From Brachycybe producta (Eukaryota; Arthropoda; Diplopoda; Playtdesmida; Andrognathidae), in assembly GCA_036925085.1 (NCBI GenBank), contig JAUPFP010000093.1, positions 437,001-501,000 on the forward strand: a DNA stretch of 64,000 nucleotides, given 5' to 3'. Made by a program: the position numbers and the translations under genes. Each line of letters begins with the position of its first letter. Within the stretch, counting starts at the first letter, position 1. Positions 60,820 through 64,000 of this stretch are shown piece after piece. The notes below the pieces were generated by a model. The model searched no databases and was not told the DNA's origin. It saw only the letters and a list, made by a program, of their open reading frames with translations.

Positions 60820-61150
60820 TACATTAGCCTCTCACCCCATCCGTCCTTTTTTTTTATTATAATTGCGGAAAAATTCTCACGGTTTAAAGGAGATAGACTG
60901 TTGAGAGATGTCTTTCAGTAGTTATAATAATAATAATAATAACCTAATTAATATAATTACTGAATACATAAAACGGAGGACAAGTTTGTTGTTAAATTAT
61001 TCACAAAAAAACAACGCAGAATTGAATTGACCTCATCTTTTTTTTTTGAATATGAACTATATTTCAATTGCTTCATTGACCACTATAGGGAGGGAGGGAG
61101 GGAGCGAGAGAGAGAGGGGGGCCCCCTATAGAGGGAAAGATTATGGCCCA
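60820..61150. other. AT-rich stretch without a recognised gene
   Basis: (TAA)n near 60925 and GGGAGGGAGG near 61090. No exon is seen. Confidence 0.4.
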
Positions 61151-62230
61151 CATTCAAGAAGGGACACATCAACTTGAACCCTCTCAGTAGGGTTAGGATA
61201 CACATAGGATATTAAGATGGTTTATGAACAGCTGATTTTCAAACTTTGATTACCGGATATTCTTGTCTTTTTCAAGAGTAAAACATTAAGAGAAACTAGA
61301 AAAAGTGTTTTAGAAACTAGAAGGGGTAGCTCCAATCACTTAAGTTTGATATCTTTCAAAATAAACTTTTTTTTTAAAAAGCCAAAAGTAACAAAATATC
61401 ACATCTGTTTAAAGTTGAATCATTTACAAACTCACATAAATCGTTTATTTTGAAAGATATCAACATAAAAATATAGGCCGTAAGTAACTGAACTAACCCT
61501 TCTAGTTTCTTAAAACATTTTTTAAATTATTTCTCTTAAGATATTTAATGAACAGCTGATTTTAGAAGTAGTTATTCTACATTTTCAGAAGAAGTAACAT
61601 TAAGGAGAAATTTGTAAGTGTTTTTTTTTAGAAACTAGAAGGGTAGTTGAATCACTTGAGGTTAATTTCATGTTGAAATCTTTCAAAATAAACAAATATT
61701 TAAAAATATGGCCTGGTTAAAGTTGGATTATTTTTAAAAGTCACATAAAAAGTTTATTTTGAAAGATTTCAACATTGAAATTAAGCTACCCCTTCTAGTT
61801 TCTAAAACACATTCAAGTTTCTCTTCATTTTACACTTGAAAACCACCTTAAAGAAAATACTCAACAAAACATGATTTTTCTATGTTGAGAAACCCTGCTT
61901 TGAGGGTTTTTAAGTTTTAAGTTAAAATATTAAACCAAAAATTCAAGTAAGAAACATATGACACTTTGAACACGTCAACTTTGAATTTTGAAGCCTCTGA
62001 AGCAGGATTTCAACATAGAAAACCTGCTGTTAGAGGCTTTAAGATGACGTTGAAAGCCTCTAACAGCAGGTTTCTTACTTGAGCACTTCAAACTTTGAAG
62101 CAGAATTTCAACATAAAATATTAAAAATTATTCCACAAAATAAGAATTTTCCTATATAAGAAAGAACCCTTCTGAGAGAGTTCAAGTTGAAGTTTAAAGT
62201 GCCAAGGTTTATTCTTGAATTTGGACCTAA
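61150..62230. repeat. Family C fold-backs and CTTGAACTTC/AACCCTC repeats
   Basis: Inverted pairs at about 61303-61516 and 61617-61811. At 61860-62230 there is an inverted repeat around CCTCTAACAGCAGG (62025-62070) and several TTCAACATAGAAAA segments. Confidence 0.75.
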
Positions 62231-62378
62231 GAAGTAACTAAATCAATTTCTAAAGAAATTCTAAAGACATTTCTCCTTAAAATTGTTTATAGAACAATAA
62301 TAAATAAGAGACTAATTAATATGGCCCTTCTAGTATGAAAACAAAGATCATATTTAACCCTTTTAAGTGGTTCTTTAC

Positions 62379-62446
62379 CATTGAGACATTGCTGAGGTTT
62401 TTTGACTCCGTTCTCAGGTGATGATGATGATGTATTTTGGTGGCTC
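62379..62446 (-). CDS. Possible isolated coding exon (unidentified)
   Basis: On the minus strand a T-rich acceptor (TTTTTTTTAAAG) is followed by 68 bp open in one frame and then the donor G|GTAAAG. The peptide reads SHQNTSSSSPENGVKKPQQC followed by LN. It looks protein-like, but no family is recognised and no neighbouring exon was found. The TCATCATCATCA run may make it look coding by chance. Confidence 0.25.
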
Positions 62447-62934
62447 CTTTAAAAAAAAGGGGTGTCCAAAGGAGACTAGAAAACACAAACACACACAACA
62501 CACAAAATTACTAGAAAAAACGTTCAAATTGAAACATGTATTAACATTTAAAGTGGACAGTGTTTTAAGTTGCCCATTTTTTTTATCTACCACTGTTGAT
62601 GGCCTTCGTTTTTTTTGGGGGGCAAAATTGCAACATAAAACAGTTGAGAGCTAAATTCACACTGGAGTTAAAGTTATGCTTTATTATTAGGTCTTCTTTA
62701 GTAAAAGAAAAATTTCCATTTACACACTGCGCATGTGTAAGAAACCCTCCCCCCCCCTCCTCTTTTTATATATCGATTCACCATTATATTGGTTTGGAAT
62801 CGATATTTCTTTATTGGAACGTGTGACTTTTTGTGTTGGCGCTTCTGCACGTGGACTTCTGAAAAGTTTTAGGCGCAAAGTTTGAAAAATAAGCCTGAAA
62901 ATACACCCAAATCCTATTTAATACCTAGTACAAC

Positions 62935-63668
62935 ACGTGATAATTTAAACGCATTTAAATAATAAACGGTGTTCTACAGAGCCCTGTGAAGGACAAACAA
63001 AACAATATGTCGAATTCAATTTATTCAGTTAATTAATCTGAAAATATTGAGTTAATACTTAAATATAATTCATATAAAATATTGACAAATTATTGATTTA
63101 GTATTTCAATTTAAAATATTAATAATAAAGTCAATTTTTATTTGGTGTTCATGTCCTTAACTGGATTCCGTACAATTCACGTAAACACATTTAATTCGAA
63201 TTCATTTAACTTATGTGTGTGTACAAGGTATAAGGGCTTGAAGGCCCTCAAAAATGTTGCTTAAAATAAAGTTGAGCTTAAATCATGAGGCAAATACAAA
63301 ACTTCAATTTAGTAAGTCTATAGAAGAGTTTTTAAGTTTAGCTTTGTTTTAAGTTTGACGTAACGTTTTAGAATATGGCCGTTATACCTTGTACACACAC
63401 ACGAGTTAAATGAATTCAAATTAAATGTGTTTAGGTGAATTATACGGAATCCAGTTAAGGACATACAAACCAAATAAAAATTGACTTTAATTATTAATAT
63501 TTTAAATTGAAATACTAAATCAATATTTTGTCAACAGTTTATTATATTTAAGTTAATTAACTCAATATTTTCAGATTAATTAACTGAATAAATTGAATTC
63601 GACATATTGTTTGTTTGTCCTTCACAGGGCTCTGTAGAACACGATTATTTAAATGCATTTAAATTATC
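62935..63668. repeat. Fold-back element, family F (two 290-bp arms)
   Basis: Arms at 62935-63235 and 63385-63668 are inverted copies, each with GGAATCCAGTTAAGGACAT and CCTTCACAGGGCTCTGTAGA or the complement. The 150-bp loop carries GTTGCTTAAAATAAAGTTGA, also found at 49128-49256. A single arm lies at 45995-46297. Confidence 0.88.
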
Positions 63669-63749
63669 TCTTAACGTTCGCTTGACGTTTTTGCGTCCAA
63701 ATTTTACTAAAAAAAAAAGTCTATGGAGCTTAGCATTAGACACGGCAGT

Positions 63750-63764
63750 GGCGCCATCCAGAGG
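63750..63764 (-). promoter_or_regulatory. Weak CTCF-core-like site
   Basis: The minus strand reads CCTCTGGATGGCGCC, 13 of 15 positions of the vertebrate core. Confidence 0.15.
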
Positions 63765-63797
63765 AACAAAAGCTAAATAAATACCTATTCAGCCACC

Positions 63798-63866
63798 TTA
63801 AGAAACGTTGAGCTCAAGTTAGTACTTTGATGGGAGACCAGCCTGGAAATACCGAGCGTCGTTAGA
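63798..63866 (+). pseudogene. 5S rRNA-derived fragment (3' half, SINE3-like or pseudogene)
   Basis: Reads TTAAGAAACGTTGAGCTC, then TTAGTACTTTGATGGGAGACC, then CCTGGAAATACCGAGCGTCG. This follows the second half of animal 5S rRNA, including the C box (AGTACTTGGATGGGAGACC, one change here). The first half of 5S rRNA is absent upstream. A TTTTT follows at 63871. It is either a broken 5S gene copy or part of a 5S-derived SINE. Confidence 0.75.
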
Positions 63867-64000
63867 TATGTTTTTATAGTCAGCTTTTTCATTATGACGT
63901 CATGATTGCCAACTATAAACGCAGCATTAAGCCGATTATTCGCCAAAAGAGCGAGCAATAACAAACAAGCTCGCCGATGTTTGGTCATATTTCCTTGATG
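63867..64000. other. Right edge with a palindromic CRE
   Basis: TGACGTCA at 63895-63902 within ATTATGACGTCATGATTG. No gene is readable before the window ends. Confidence 0.35.

Overview
This window looks like nuclear DNA of an animal, probably an invertebrate chordate or other invertebrate deuterostome. It is AT-rich and very repeat-rich. It holds GT-AG spliced genes with short exons and no bacterial features. The species cannot be named from the sequence.

Four genes can be read by joining exons by hand; each join keeps the reading frame. From left to right they are: (1) the probable last coding exon of a MyoD/Myf5-type myogenic factor (3978-4126, +), whose bHLH exon would lie off the left edge; (2) a complete four-exon secreted cystine-knot ligand of neurotrophin type (10351-12686, +, 168 aa); (3) a complete six-exon rapsyn (17754-32941, +, 447 aa), the TPR/RING scaffold that clusters acetylcholine receptors at the neuromuscular synapse; (4) a complete ten-exon Rabin8/GRAB-type Rab exchange factor (46711-51703, -, 508 aa). 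Human chromosome 11 carries MYOD1, BDNF, RAPSN and RAB3IL1 in the same order, and chromosome 12 carries NTF3, RAB3IP and MYF5/MYF6. The window therefore looks like a compact relic of an ancestral linkage group of muscle, synapse and nerve genes.

The rest is mostly repeats. The commonest is a fold-back element whose arms begin with GTTTTAGAAACTAGAAG and end near a TTTATTTTGAAAGAT segment. It occurs as full inverted pairs, as single arms and, at several places, as tandem arrays. The largest array is a near-perfect 78-bp satellite of about 36 copies (55467-58290). Two related short inverted-repeat families (termini CAGGCAATTAGAAATCGG and CAGGCA..TGTGCCCAGCA) also occur singly and in tandem. Further content includes several larger fold-back elements, a 3.5-kb inverted-repeat element in rapsyn intron 1, a 1.2-kb tandem duplication at 43-45.5 kb, many minisatellites, (TC)n and (TA)n tracts, and a 5S rRNA-derived fragment at the right end.

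The clearest regulatory signal is a cluster of three X-box (RFX) motifs with an adjacent CRE at 54.58-54.69 kb. It lies about 2.9 kb upstream of the Rabin8 start codon. Rabin8 is a known ciliogenesis factor, so this cluster is a good candidate for its promoter. A perfect match to the vertebrate CTCF core lies between the ligand gene and rapsyn.
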